NCBI RefSeq assembly: GCF_031157275.1
Contig: NZ_JAVIFW010000016.1
Span: 1 to 64,000 of the forward strand
DNA length: 64,000 nucleotides
Direction of reading: 5' to 3'
Origin: Streptomyces sp. LHD-70
Lineage (GTDB): Bacteria; Actinomycetota; Actinomycetes; Streptomycetales; Streptomycetaceae
In this document: positions 45,570 to 53,952 of the stretch, piece after piece
Layout: every line of letters starts with the position of its first letter
Numbering within the stretch: position 1 is the stretch's first letter
The notes under the pieces: model-generated
The model's input: the letters and a program-made list of their open reading frames with translations, nothing else
What the model was told of the DNA's origin: nothing
The model's database searches: none
Made by a program: the position numbers and the translations under genes

Positions 45570-46160
45570 ATGCCGATCACACAAGGCGCCGCGGCGAACA
45601 CCACGAACGGCTCCGCCGCAGAGATCCTGCTCGAGCTCGTCGACGAGGACGGCAACACGATCGGCACCGCGGAGAAGCTCGCCGCCCACCAGGCCCCCGG
45701 TCAGCTGCACCGGGCGTTCTCGGTGTTCCTCTTCGACGAGCGCGGCCGGCTCCTGATCCAGCGCCGCGCTCTCGGCAAGTACCACTCCCCCGGCGTGTGG
45801 TCCAACACGTGCTGCGGGCACCCGTACCCAGGTGAGTCGCCGTTCGCGGCGGCCGCGCGGCGTACGTACGAGGAGCTGGGAGTGTCGCCCTCGCTGATGG
45901 CCGAGGCGGGCACCGTGCGCTACAACCACCCGGATCCGGAATCGGGCCTGGTGGAGCAGGAGTTCAACCATCTGTTCGTCGGCATGGTGCAGGCGCCGCT
46001 GCGGCCGGATCCGGAGGAGATCGCGGAGACGGCCTTCGTGACGGCGGACGAGCTGGCCGTGCGCCACGACCAAGTGCCGTTCTCCGCCTGGTTCATGACG
46101 GTGCTTCAGGCGGCACGTCCGGCGATCGAGGAGCTGACGGGCCCGGCGGCCAACTGGTAG
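45570..46160 (+). CDS. idi: isopentenyl-diphosphate delta-isomerase, type I
   Basis: The 196-residue Nudix-type enzyme has RAFSVFLFDERGRLLIQRRALGKYHSPGVWSNTCCGHPYPGE (~48-89) with the catalytic Cys and metal His, the Nudix-like AAARRTYEELGV, and YNHPDPESGLVEQEFNHLFVG with the catalytic Glu pair and EHE metal set. It converts IPP to DMAPP, feeding the hopanoid prenyl synthase of this region. ATG 45570 has GAAGGA 6 bases ahead; ATG 45564 is two codons upstream. It is transcribed alone. Length and motifs are complete. Confidence 0.96.
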   Translation: MPITQGAAANTTNGSAAEILLELVDEDGNTIGTAEKLAAHQAPGQLHRAFSVFLFDERGRLLIQRRALGKYHSPGVWSNTCCGHPYPGESPFAAAARRTYEELGVSPSLMAEAGTVRYNHPDPESGLVEQEFNHLFVGMVQAPLRPDPEEIAETAFVTADELAVRHDQVPFSAWFMTVLQAARPAIEELTGPAANW

Positions 46161-46204
46161 CACCGGCCGGACCTGGCGCACGGGCCTCGCACCTCGACGG
46201 GTGC

Positions 46205-46289
46205 GGGGCCCGTTTCGCTGTACGGGGGCGGGGACCGCTTGGCTATACGGGCGGCGGAGCCCGTTTCGCTATACGGGGGTGGGGCCCGG
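46205..46289. repeat. 26-bp imperfect tandem repeats between idi and the kinase-domain gene
   Basis: About three copies of a GGGGCCCGTTTCGCTATACGG-type unit run from just after idi into the last codons of the convergent ATP-binding gene. The unit has CGTATAG-like inner symmetry. It could act in termination between the convergent genes, but no long perfect stem is present. Confidence 0.75.
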
Positions 46290-46787
46290 CTTGAGGGGCA
46301 GCGCGGCCCAGATGATCTTGCCGCCGGTCGCCGTGTGCTCGGCGTCGCAGGCGCCCCCGGCCTCCTTGGTGATCTCCCGGACGAGCAGCAGGCCGCGGCC
46401 GCCGGTCTGGCTCTCCTCGGCGACCAGGGCGGTGGGCCGGTACGGATGGTTGTCCTCCACCGCGACGCGGACCCACTCGGCGCCGACGGCGACCTCGACC
46501 GCGATCATCGGCGAGAGCAGGGCCGCGTGCCGTACGGAGTTGGTGACCAGCTCCGAGACGATCAGGAGGAGCCCCTGGACGACGTCGTCGGACGCGGGCA
46601 CCCCCTGGCGGGCGAGCAGGTCGCGCACCGCGCGGCGGGCCTGCGGTACCGAGGCGTCGACCGCGGGTGCGGTGAACCGCCAGACTCCTTCGTACGGCAA
46701 CGGTCCGGCCGCCGATGTCGGGTCGGCTGCCGCGCTGCCGTGGTCGCCCATCGTCCGGTCCCTGCCCTCACGCTCGATTGTCGCCAC
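46269..46787 (-). CDS. ATP-binding HATPase_c protein (RsbW/anti-sigma type)
   Basis: The 172-residue protein has the GHKL ATPase set of serine-kinase anti-sigma factors: LLLIVSELVTNSVRHAALLSP (N-box, ~72-92), VRVAVEDNHPYRP (G1, ~103-115) and TGGRGLLLVREITKEAGG (G2, ~128-145). It is the common Streptomyces type with many paralogues that tune sigma factors or phosphatases. There is no sigma or anti-sigma-antagonist gene beside it, so its partner is elsewhere. GTG 46787 is the longest start; ATG 46751 is an alternative. It is convergent with idi. Confidence 0.92.
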   Translation of the reverse strand: MATIEREGRDRTMGDHGSAAADPTSAAGPLPYEGVWRFTAPAVDASVPQARRAVRDLLARQGVPASDDVVQGLLLIVSELVTNSVRHAALLSPMIAVEVAVGAEWVRVAVEDNHPYRPTALVAEESQTGGRGLLLVREITKEAGGACDAEHTATGGKIIWAALPLKPGPTPV

Positions 46788-46879
46788 ACTTCGAGTTTGA
46801 TAAGGAACGTCCCCTTGCCACCGAAGTGATCAGAACTGGTCACCTATCGATGACTTCTGATCGCAGACGCGCGCCGGAG

Positions 46880-47575
46880 TCAATTGGGCGACTGATCTTG
46901 CTCATCTTGTTCCGCCTTCAAGCTCCCCTTGCTCAAGGGGTCACCCGAGTCCCCGCCGGCCTCCGCGTTACCCGGGGTCACCGAGTCCGTCACGTACCGG
47001 ACGAGCCGGCGTCCGCCGAGGCCGAGGGCGATCAGGCCGAGTCCGTCGAAGAGCAGCGCGAGCGAGAAGAACGTACCGATGACGTACAGGCTGCTGCCCG
47101 GCCACTCGGCGAGCACCAGGACGCCGAGGAGCAGGCCGAACGCGCCCTGCACGAGGGTCAGGCCGAAGTGCGGACCGCGTACGACGACGCTGCCCACCAG
47201 GCGGAACACCCCGCCCGCGAGGAACAGCAGCGCGGCGAACATGGTCAGGGCCTCGGCGGTGCCCTCCGGGTGGCGCAGGACGACCGCACCGGCCGCGATG
47301 TAGAGCGCCGCGACCACCACGCCCAGCCAGAACACGCTGGTGCCGCGCAGCTGGACCGACTGGAGCAGTCCGACGAGACCGCCGATGAGCAGCAGCCAGC
47401 CGAAGAGGAACATCGAGGTGAGCGTGGCGACACCGACGTAGATCAGTCCGACGAGGCCGCCGATCACCAGGACCGCGCCGAGCAGGGCAAGGACGACGAA
47501 GCCGCGCCTGAGCTTTCTGCCGTCTTCCTCGGGGGTCGTGACCTTGGGGGTGGTGGCCTTGGTCTGCTTGGCCAT
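46880..47575 (-). CDS. DUF308 (HdeD-like) membrane protein
   Basis: The 231-residue protein has a charged start (AKQTKATTPKVTTPEEDGRK), then six hydrophobic segments arranged as three helical pairs: GFVVLALLGAVLVIGGLVGLIYVG, SMFLFGWLLLIGGLVGLLQSV, VFWLGVVVAALYIAAGAVVL and so on. Gly/Leu-rich GG-x-VGL repeats are typical of DUF308/HdeD proteins. The tail is acidic and low-complexity (KAEQDEQDQSPN). HdeD in E. coli is linked to acid tolerance; the role here is unknown. Neighbours give no hint. ATG 47575 follows GGAGGCGC. Confidence 0.92.
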   Translation of the reverse strand: MAKQTKATTPKVTTPEEDGRKLRRGFVVLALLGAVLVIGGLVGLIYVGVATLTSMFLFGWLLLIGGLVGLLQSVQLRGTSVFWLGVVVAALYIAAGAVVLRHPEGTAEALTMFAALLFLAGGVFRLVGSVVVRGPHFGLTLVQGAFGLLLGVLVLAEWPGSSLYVIGTFFSLALLFDGLGLIALGLGGRRLVRYVTDSVTPGNAEAGGDSGDPLSKGSLKAEQDEQDQSPN

Positions 47576-47655
47576 CGAGCGCCTCCTGGAGCCGGGCCCC
47601 CGCCTCTGTCCGCGCCTGCCGCCCCCTTGCCGATCGTACGTTCGCACCGTACGGA

Positions 47656-47669
47656 TAGCATCCGGCGCA
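47656..47669 (+). promoter_or_regulatory. leaderless promoter of the enoyl-CoA hydratase gene
   Basis: The TAGCAT hexamer at 47656-47661 ends 7 bp before ATG 47669 and no ribosome site is present. This spacing puts the transcription start at or next to the A of the ATG, the pattern of leaderless Streptomyces genes. Confidence 0.6.
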
Positions 47670-48445
47670 TGGCGCACTCCGAGCTCACCGGGCCGCGGCT
47701 GCGGCACGCGGTCGCCGACTCCGTCGCGACCGTCGTCATCGACCACCCCGCCAAGCGCAACGCGATGACCACCGACATGTGGCGTGCGCTGCCGCCGCTG
47801 CTCGACCGGCTCGCGGCCGACCCCCGGGTGCGTGTCCTGGTGCTGACCGGCGCGGGCCCCACCTTCTGCGCCGGTGCGGACATCTCGGGCCTGCGGGCCT
47901 CGGCGGCCGAGGCGCAGGAGCTCGCCGTGGCCGCCGAGGAGGCGCTCGCGTCCTTCCCGAAGCCGACCCTCGCGGCGGTACGGGGCTTCTGCGTGGGCGG
48001 CGGCTGCCAACTGGCGGGCGCGTGCGATCTGCGGTTCGCCGAGGAGGGCTCGTCGTTCGGGATCACCCCGGCGAAGCTGGGCATCGTGTACGCGGCCTCG
48101 TCGACCCGGCGCCTGGTGGACCTGGTCGGCCCGGCGACCGCCAAGTACCTGCTGTTCTCCGGGGAGTTGATCGACTCCGCGCGGGCGCTGCGCACCGGGC
48201 TCGTGGACGAGGTGCACGCGCCGGGCGAACTGGACAAGCGGGTCGGCGAGTTCGCGCGGGTCCTCGCCTCGCGCTCGCTGCTCACGCAGGCGGCGGCGAA
48301 GGAGTTCGCGGCGGGCCGCGCGGACCGGGCCGGGCACTGGACCGAGCAGGCGCGCGGCAGCGGCGACACCGCCGAGGGTGTCGCCGCCTTCCTGGAGCGC
48401 CGGGCGCCCCGCTTCACCTGGAGCCCGGCCGCGGATCAGGCCTGA
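47669..48445 (+). CDS. enoyl-CoA hydratase/isomerase family protein
   Basis: The 258-residue crotonase-fold protein has TVVIDHPAKRNAM (~22-34), TGAGPTFCAGADISGL (~60-75, oxyanion hole), AAVRGFCVGGGCQLAGACDLRFAEEGSSFGITPAKLGI (~103-140) and the trimerising C-terminal helices. The catalytic Glu positions of true hydratases (AExx and GxPE) appear as CQLAG and ITPAKLG, so the second Glu is not at its usual place. The reaction may be isomerase-, thioesterase- or decarboxylase-like. The gene is probably leaderless and overlaps the convergent DJ-1 gene by 10 bp. Confidence 0.92.
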   Translation: MAHSELTGPRLRHAVADSVATVVIDHPAKRNAMTTDMWRALPPLLDRLAADPRVRVLVLTGAGPTFCAGADISGLRASAAEAQELAVAAEEALASFPKPTLAAVRGFCVGGGCQLAGACDLRFAEEGSSFGITPAKLGIVYAASSTRRLVDLVGPATAKYLLFSGELIDSARALRTGLVDEVHAPGELDKRVGEFARVLASRSLLTQAAAKEFAAGRADRAGHWTEQARGSGDTAEGVAAFLERRAPRFTWSPAADQA

Positions 48446-49074
48446 GCGGCCTCCTCGGCGCGGAACTTCTCGACCAGTTCGGCCGGGGCCTTCTCCGGTG
48501 AGCCCGCGTCGTACGGGGGCTGCGGGTCGTACTCGATCATCAGCTGGATGCCCTGCGCGTACGGGTCTCCGGCGATCTTCCCGGCCAGGGTCAGGCCCAT
48601 GTCGATGCCGGAGGAGACTCCGGCGGCGGTGACGTACTTGCCGTCGAACACCACGCGCTCGCCGGTCGGTTCGGCGCCGAGACCCGCAAGGGCGTCCAGG
48701 GCGAGCCAGTGCGAGGTGGCGCGGCGGCCCTTCAGGAACCCGGCCGCGCCGAGCAGCAGCGAGCCCGTGCAGACGGAGGTCGTCCAGGTGCTGTGCGCGT
48801 CGGCCGCGCGCAGCCACTCGACGACCGCCGGGTTCGCCATCTGCGGCTCCACGCTGGTGGGCGGCCCGCCCGGTACGACGACGAGGTCGGGCCGCTCCAC
48901 CTCGGCGAGGGTCTTCGCCGGGGTGACGGTCAGGGTGCCGTTGTCGTCGGTGACGGGCCCTTCGTGCTCGGCGACGAACAGGACGTCGGCGTCCGGGAGC
49001 GGATTCAGGGTCTGGTACGGGCCGATGGCGTCGAGGGCGGTGAAGCCTTCGTAGAGGAGGATCGCAATCTGCAT
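48436..49074 (-). CDS. DJ-1/PfpI superfamily protein (isonitrile-hydratase-like)
   Basis: The 212-residue protein has the DJ-1 fold: MQIAILLYEGFTALDAIGPYQTL (~1-23, with the conserved Glu in YEG), LVVVPGGPPTS (~64-74) and the nucleophile elbow TTSVCTGSLLLGAAGFLKGRRATSHW (~97-122, Cys ~101). This subgroup includes isonitrile hydratase (InhA) and amidase-like enzymes without a DNA-binding part. GCAATG lies just upstream with weak ribosome signals. It borders a second DJ-1 gene of the GlxA type, but they are separated by repeats. The substrate is unknown. Confidence 0.92.
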   Translation of the reverse strand: MQIAILLYEGFTALDAIGPYQTLNPLPDADVLFVAEHEGPVTDDNGTLTVTPAKTLAEVERPDLVVVPGGPPTSVEPQMANPAVVEWLRAADAHSTWTTSVCTGSLLLGAAGFLKGRRATSHWLALDALAGLGAEPTGERVVFDGKYVTAAGVSSGIDMGLTLAGKIAGDPYAQGIQLMIEYDPQPPYDAGSPEKAPAELVEKFRAEEAAQA

Positions 49075-49089
49075 TGCGGGACCTTTCGG

Positions 49090-49137
49090 GTGTGGGTGTG
49101 GGTGCCGGTGGTCGGTGTGGGTGCCGGTGGTCGGTGG
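49090..49137. repeat. tandem GTGTGGGTGCCGGTGGTCG repeat
   Basis: Two near-perfect 19-bp copies plus a partial GTGTGG copy lie just upstream of the DJ-1 gene start, within its leader. Copy change would alter leader length. No further structure is evident. Confidence 0.8.
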
Positions 49138-49229
49138 CTTTCGGGCGTTGTTTCTCCCCGCCCGCCCCTTCCCGGCTGTGTCGATATGCGGCTGGCGCCG
49201 CGTGGCTGCGGCGCTGTTCGTTCGGCTGA

Positions 49230-49281
49230 CCCGCCGTCGTGGCTGGTCGCGCAGTTCCCCGCGCCCCCTGAAAGACAGGAG
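49230..49281. repeat. dispersed Streptomyces intergenic sequence (TGGCTGGTCGCGCAGTTCCC type)
   Basis: CGTGGCTGGTCGCGCAGTTC followed by CCCGCGCCCCCTGAAAG is, from memory, one of the commonest short intergenic repeats in Streptomyces genomes. It lies after the stop of the GlxA-type gene and may carry terminator function. No coding sense. Confidence 0.65.
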
Positions 49282-49297
49282 CGAGTCAGGGGAGAAA

Positions 49298-50284
49298 TCA
49301 GCCCGCCGCCGTACGGAAACGGCGGCGGTAGTCCGACGGGCCCGCGCCCAAGTGCTTCAGGAACGCGCGCCGCATCGCCTCCGGCGTCCCGTAGCCGCAG
49401 GCGCGGGCGACCTGTTCGACGCCGTCGGCGGTGTCCTCCAACAGCCGCCGCGCGTGTTCGAGGCGGACCCGTTCCACGTACCGGCCGGGGGTCGTGCCCG
49501 TCTCCGCCTGGAAGGCGCGCGCGAAGTGCCGGGGCGAGAGCCGGGCGCGCTCGGCGAGCGCCTCCACGGACAGGTCGGACGCGGGCTGCTCGGTGATCCA
49601 CTGCTGCACCTCGCGCAGCGGCGCGCGCTGCGCGGTCTGCGCGGCCAACTGGGCGCTGAACTGGGCCTGGTTGCCGGGTCGGCGCAGAAACACCACCAGG
49701 TGCCGGGCGACGGTCAGGGCGATGTCGCGGCCGAGATCCTCCTCGACGAGGGCGAGCGCCAGGTCGATGCCCGCGGTGACGCCCGCGGAGGTGGCGACAT
49801 GTCCGTCGCGTACGTAGATCCGGTCCGCGTCGACCCGCACCTCGGGGTGGTCGCGGGCCAGCTTCTCGCAGAACATCCAGTGCGTGGTGGCCCGCCTGCC
49901 GTCGAGCAGTCCGGCCTCGGCGAGCAGCAGGGCGCCGGTGCAGACGGACACCAACCGCCGTGTGCGCGAGGCGATGTCACGTACGGCGTCGGTCAGGCGG
50001 GGGTTCGAGGAGCGGGTGCCGTGCCCGCCCGGTACAAGCAGGGTGTGCGGGGCGGGCCCGTCGGCGAGAGCCCCGTCCGGCACGAGGGTGAGCCCGCTGG
50101 ACGTACGGACCGGGGCGCCGTCGAGGGAGGCGGTGCGGACGCGGTAGCCGGGGGCCTCGGCCGCGTGGGTCGCGCCCGCGAAGACCTCGACAGGGCCCGT
50201 CACGTCGAGGCTCTGGACCTCGTCGAAGAGGACCACGAGCACATCCTTGGCCGCTCGGCCGCGACCGGTGTGCTGGGGCTTCAT
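49298..50284 (-). CDS. GlxA-family regulator (DJ-1 domain plus AraC HTH)
   Basis: The 328-residue protein has a DJ-1/PfpI-like sensor (KDVLVVLFDEVQSLDVTGPVEVFAG at ~13-37; SVCTGALLLAEAGLLDGRRATTHW at ~112-135). A double AraC HTH follows (LSVEALAERARLSPRHFARAFQAETGTTPGRYVERVRLEHARRLLE, and VARACGYGTPEAMRRAFLKHLGAGPSDYRRRF). GlxA itself controls differentiation and glycan metabolism in Streptomyces; others control nitrogen or amine catabolism. ATG 50284 was preferred to the longer frame to 50404, which would run into the divergent promoter. It may control the neighbouring DJ-1 or SCO6745-type gene. Confidence 0.93.
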   Translation of the reverse strand: MKPQHTGRGRAAKDVLVVLFDEVQSLDVTGPVEVFAGATHAAEAPGYRVRTASLDGAPVRTSSGLTLVPDGALADGPAPHTLLVPGGHGTRSSNPRLTDAVRDIASRTRRLVSVCTGALLLAEAGLLDGRRATTHWMFCEKLARDHPEVRVDADRIYVRDGHVATSAGVTAGIDLALALVEEDLGRDIALTVARHLVVFLRRPGNQAQFSAQLAAQTAQRAPLREVQQWITEQPASDLSVEALAERARLSPRHFARAFQAETGTTPGRYVERVRLEHARRLLEDTADGVEQVARACGYGTPEAMRRAFLKHLGAGPSDYRRRFRTAAG

Positions 50285-50396
50285 GCGGTCGATTCTTCTG
50301 CCGGGCGCGGATGGCCGCAATGACGAAGAACCCACCTTTCCTGCCATCGGGGCCCCGCCCTTCACGCCGTACCAACCAGTCGGTAGCGTGCCGGTC

Positions 50397-51260
50397 ATGA
50401 CCACTCTGCCCGCGCGCGCCGGACGCCGCTGTCACAACGTCGTGAACCCGCTGCACTCCACCGTCTACTTCTCCCCCGACTTCACCGCGGAGCTCAGCGC
50501 GCTCGGCGTCGAGGACCGCAGCACCGCCTACTTCGCCGGTCGCGCCGCCGCGTTCGGCCGGGTCGGCCCCGGTGTCGTCACGGCGTCCTTCTACAGCTTC
50601 AGGCACGATCTGGTCGCCAAGGCGCTGCCCGATGTCTGGGACACCGCGTCACCCGAGGAGGTGCTCGCCGCGCGCCTTCGCTCCGTCGACTCCACGCTGC
50701 GGCGGCTGCTCGGCGACGAGGCGCTGACCTCGGACGCGATGGCGGAGGCGGCCCGGCTCGCGCTGCGCGCCACCGAGGCCTGCACCCGGCACGCCCGCCC
50801 GCTGTACGCCGCGCACGCCGACCTGCCCGTACCGCAGGAGCCGCACCTCGCCTACTGGCACGCGGCGACGCTGCTGCGCGAGCACCGCGGCGACGGCCAT
50901 CTCGCCGCGCTCCTGGACGCCGGGCTCGACCCGGTCGAGGCGCTGGCCAGCCACACCGCGACCGGCAAGGGCATGGCGCCCAAGTGGATCTTCGCCACCC
51001 GCGGCTGGACCCAGGACGACTGGGACGCGGCCACGCAGCGGCTGCGGGAGCGCGAACTGCTCGGCGCCGACGGGGAGTTGACGGAGGCGGGCGTCACCCT
51101 GCGCGCCGGGATCGAGGACGCCACCGACCGCCTCGACGCCGCCCCGTACGAGCACCTGGGCGCCGAAGGCGTGGAGCGCCTGACCGAGCTGGCGACCGGG
51201 TTCATCGGGACGGCACTCGCGGCGGGCGCGTTCCCGGCCGATCTCCTCGGCAAGAGCTGA
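50397..51260 (+). CDS. SCO6745-family protein (MarR-like)
   Basis: The 287-residue protein is all-helical. It has RRCHNVVNPLHSTVYFSPDF at ~9-28, FGRVGPGVVTASFYSF at ~53-68, LAYWHAATLLREHRGDGHLAAL near 145-166 and WTQDDWDAATQRLRERELL near 200, which resembles a winged-helix end. This matches the uncharacterised actinobacterial SCO6745 family, described as MarR-like but with an extra N-terminal helical part. TAGCGT ends 7 bp before ATG 50397, without a ribosome site, so transcription is probably leaderless. It is divergent from the GlxA-type regulator, which may control it. Confidence 0.88.
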   Translation: MTTLPARAGRRCHNVVNPLHSTVYFSPDFTAELSALGVEDRSTAYFAGRAAAFGRVGPGVVTASFYSFRHDLVAKALPDVWDTASPEEVLAARLRSVDSTLRRLLGDEALTSDAMAEAARLALRATEACTRHARPLYAAHADLPVPQEPHLAYWHAATLLREHRGDGHLAALLDAGLDPVEALASHTATGKGMAPKWIFATRGWTQDDWDAATQRLRERELLGADGELTEAGVTLRAGIEDATDRLDAAPYEHLGAEGVERLTELATGFIGTALAAGAFPADLLGKS

Positions 51261-51423
51261 GCGGACCACTGACGGGGCTCCCCCTGCGACGCGCCGGGCA
51301 CACCGGGTCTGACCGGCGGCGGGAGCCCCGCGCGGGGCGTGCACGGGCGCACCCGATCCCGGAGTGTCACTGCCACCTGCCACAATGCCAGTTCAAGCTC
51401 AGCGAGAAGGCGGTAGGGGAATC

Positions 51424-53868
51424 GTGACCACAGGGGCGACACCGACACCCGTCGCAGGGTCCGTCGAGGGCAGGATCGCCGAGGAGCTCGGCGTACGGGA
51501 ACGGCAGGTGAAGGCCGCCGTCGAGCTGCTCGACGGCGGTTCGACGGTGCCGTTCATCGCCCGGTACCGCAAGGAAGCCACCGAGATGCTCGACGATGCG
51601 CAGCTGCGCACGTTGGAGGAGCGGCTGCGCTACCTGCGGGAGCTGGAGGACCGGCGCTCGGCGATCCTCGACTCGGTGCGGGAACAGGGCAAGTTGACCG
51701 AGGACCTTGAAGCGCAGATCCGGGGCGCCGAGACCAAGGCGCGCCTCGAGGACATCTATCTGCCCTTCAAGCCCAAGCGTCGTACGAAGGCGCAGATCGC
51801 GCGCGAGGCGGGCCTCGAACCGCTGGCGGACGGGCTGCTCGGCGACCCGTCCGTGGAGCCGCTCGCGGCGGCCGCCGCGTTCGTGGACGCCGAGAAGGGC
51901 GTCGCCGAACCGCAGGCCGCCCTTGACGGCGCGCGGGCCATCCTCACCGAGCGCTTCGGCGAGGACGCCGACCTCATCGGCGAGCTGCGCGAGCGGATGT
52001 GGACGCGCGGGCGGCTCGCGGCGAAGGTCCGCGAGGGCAAGGAGACCGAGGGCGCCAAGTTCGCCGACTACTTCGACTTCGCGGAGCCCTTCACCGAGCT
52101 GCCCTCGCACCGCGTCCTCGCGATGCTGCGCGGCGAGAAGGAGGAGGTCCTCGACCTCGCCCTGGAGCCCGAGGAGCCCGCCGACAGCGCTGCGACCGCT
52201 CCCGCCGCCACGTCCTCGTACGAGCCGATCGTCGCGCACCGCTTCGGCATCGCCGACCGTGGCCGGCCGGGTGACAAGTGGCTGCTCGACACGGTGCGTT
52301 GGGCCTGGCGGACGCGGATCCTCGTGCACCTCGGGATCGACCTGCGGCTGCGGCTCCGTACCGCCGCCGAGGACGAGGCCGTCAAGGTGTTCGCGGCGAA
52401 TCTGCGGGACCTGCTGCTCGCCGCGCCCGCGGGCACGCGCGCGACGCTCGGCCTGGACCCCGGTTTCCGTACGGGTGTGAAGGTCGCCGTGGTCGACGCC
52501 ACCGGCAAGGTCGTCGCGACGGACACGGTCTACCCGCACGTCCCGGCCAACAAGTGGGACGCGGCGCTCGCGAAGCTGGCCGAGCTGGCCGCGCGGCACT
52601 CGGTCGACCTGATCGCGATCGGCAACGGCACGGCCTCCCGCGAGACGGACAAGCTCGCCGGTGAACTCATCGCCAAGCACCCGGAGTTGAAGCTCACCAA
52701 GGTGATGGTGTCGGAGGCCGGTGCCTCCGTGTACTCCGCCTCGGCGTTCGCCTCGCAGGAGCTGCCGGACCTGGACGTGTCGATCCGCGGCGCGGTATCC
52801 ATCGCGCGCCGTCTGCAGGACCCCCTTGCCGAGCTGGTGAAGATCGACCCGAAGTCCATCGGCGTCGGGCAGTACCAGCACGATCTGTCCGAGGTGAAGC
52901 TGTCCCGCTCGCTCGACGCGGTGGTCGAGGACTGCGTGAACGGCGTCGGCGTGGACGTGAACACCGCGTCCGCCCCGCTGCTGGCCCGCGTCTCCGGCAT
53001 CGGCTCGGGCCTCGCGGAGAACATCGTGGCGCACCGCGACGCCAACGGCCCGTACCGGAACCGCAAGGGCCTGAAAGACGTGGCGCGGCTCGGCCCGAAG
53101 GCGTACGAGCAGTGCGCGGGCTTCCTGCGCATCCGCGGCGGGGACGACCCGCTGGACGCCTCCGCCGTGCACCCCGAGGCGTACCCGGTGGTGCGGCGGA
53201 TGGTGAAGTCGGCGGGCGGCGAGGTCGCGTCCTTGATCGGCAACACCGGCGTGCTGCGCTCCCTGCGGCCCACGGAGTACGTGGACGACACCTTCGGCCT
53301 GCCGACGGTCACGGACATCCTGCGCGAGCTGGAGAAGCCGGGGCGCGACCCGCGGCCGGCGTTCAAGACGGCCACCTTCAAGGAGGGCGTCGAGAAGATC
53401 GCGGACCTGTCGGCGGGCATGGTGCTCGAAGGGGTCGTGACGAACGTCGCGGCGTTCGGCGCGTTCGTGGACGTCGGTGTGCACCAGGACGGTCTCGTGC
53501 ACGTCTCGGCGATGTCCAAGACCTTCGTCAAGGACCCGCGGGACGTGGTGAAGCCGGGCGACATCGTGAAGGTGAAGGTCCTCGACGTCGACATCCCGCG
53601 CAAGCGGATCTCGCTGACGCTGCGGCTGGACGATGAGGCTAACTCCGGTGCGGCGGAGGGCAGTTCGGGCGCGGGCGACTCGGCCAAGGGACAGCGGCGC
53701 GAGCGTGGCGGGCGGCCTCCGCAGCAGCGGGGCGGTGGTGGCGGCGGTGGCCGTGACCGGCGTGGTGGTGGCGGTGGAGGCCGGCAGGCGGCACCGCCTG
53801 CCAACAGTGCGATGGCGGATGCGTTGCGGAAGGCGGGGTTGCTGGACGAGGGCAAGCGCGGGCGGTAG
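51424..53868 (+). CDS. tex: Tex-family RNA-binding transcription accessory protein
   Basis: The 814-residue protein has the Tex order. The N-terminal helical part has VPFIARYRKEATEMLDDAQLRTLEERL, then a YqgF/RNase-H-like domain (LGLDPGFRTGVKVAVVDATGK near 343), helix-hairpin-helix repeats (VDVNTASAPLLARVSGIGSGLAENIV; NRKGLKDVARLG), and a C-terminal S1 domain (GMVLEGVVTNVAAFGAFVDVGVHQDGLVHVSAM). It ends with an RGG-rich tail of ~80 residues (RERGGRPPQQRGGGGGGGRDRRG), longer than in E. coli or Pseudomonas Tex. GTG 51424 follows AGGGGA. It acts on transcription complexes or structured RNA. It stands as a single gene. Confidence 0.96.
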   Translation: MTTGATPTPVAGSVEGRIAEELGVRERQVKAAVELLDGGSTVPFIARYRKEATEMLDDAQLRTLEERLRYLRELEDRRSAILDSVREQGKLTEDLEAQIRGAETKARLEDIYLPFKPKRRTKAQIAREAGLEPLADGLLGDPSVEPLAAAAAFVDAEKGVAEPQAALDGARAILTERFGEDADLIGELRERMWTRGRLAAKVREGKETEGAKFADYFDFAEPFTELPSHRVLAMLRGEKEEVLDLALEPEEPADSAATAPAATSSYEPIVAHRFGIADRGRPGDKWLLDTVRWAWRTRILVHLGIDLRLRLRTAAEDEAVKVFAANLRDLLLAAPAGTRATLGLDPGFRTGVKVAVVDATGKVVATDTVYPHVPANKWDAALAKLAELAARHSVDLIAIGNGTASRETDKLAGELIAKHPELKLTKVMVSEAGASVYSASAFASQELPDLDVSIRGAVSIARRLQDPLAELVKIDPKSIGVGQYQHDLSEVKLSRSLDAVVEDCVNGVGVDVNTASAPLLARVSGIGSGLAENIVAHRDANGPYRNRKGLKDVARLGPKAYEQCAGFLRIRGGDDPLDASAVHPEAYPVVRRMVKSAGGEVASLIGNTGVLRSLRPTEYVDDTFGLPTVTDILRELEKPGRDPRPAFKTATFKEGVEKIADLSAGMVLEGVVTNVAAFGAFVDVGVHQDGLVHVSAMSKTFVKDPRDVVKPGDIVKVKVLDVDIPRKRISLTLRLDDEANSGAAEGSSGAGDSAKGQRRERGGRPPQQRGGGGGGGRDRRGGGGGGRQAAPPANSAMADALRKAGLLDEGKRGR

Positions 53869-53904
53869 TTGGGGCCGGTCTTCCCTCCCCTCCCCTTCCC
53901 GTAA

Positions 53905-53950
53905 CTGGGGCTCCGCCCCAGACCCCGCTCCTCAAATGCCGGAGGGGCTG
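53905..53950 (+). terminator. terminator/dispersed repeat after tex
   Basis: CTGGGGC-TCC-GCCCCAG at 53905-53921 is a hairpin, and GCTCCTCAAATGCCGGAGGGG follows with a second small stem. From memory, this CTCCGCCCCAGACCCCGCTCCTCAAA-type sequence is a very common Streptomyces intergenic repeat and serves as a terminator. It separates tex from the convergent gene. Confidence 0.75.
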
Positions 53951-53952
53951 AT

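Noticed and set aside
46880..48817. A 645-residue version of the DUF308 protein
   Set aside because: The upstream part is the shadow of the enoyl-CoA hydratase gene; ATG 47575 has its own ribosome site.
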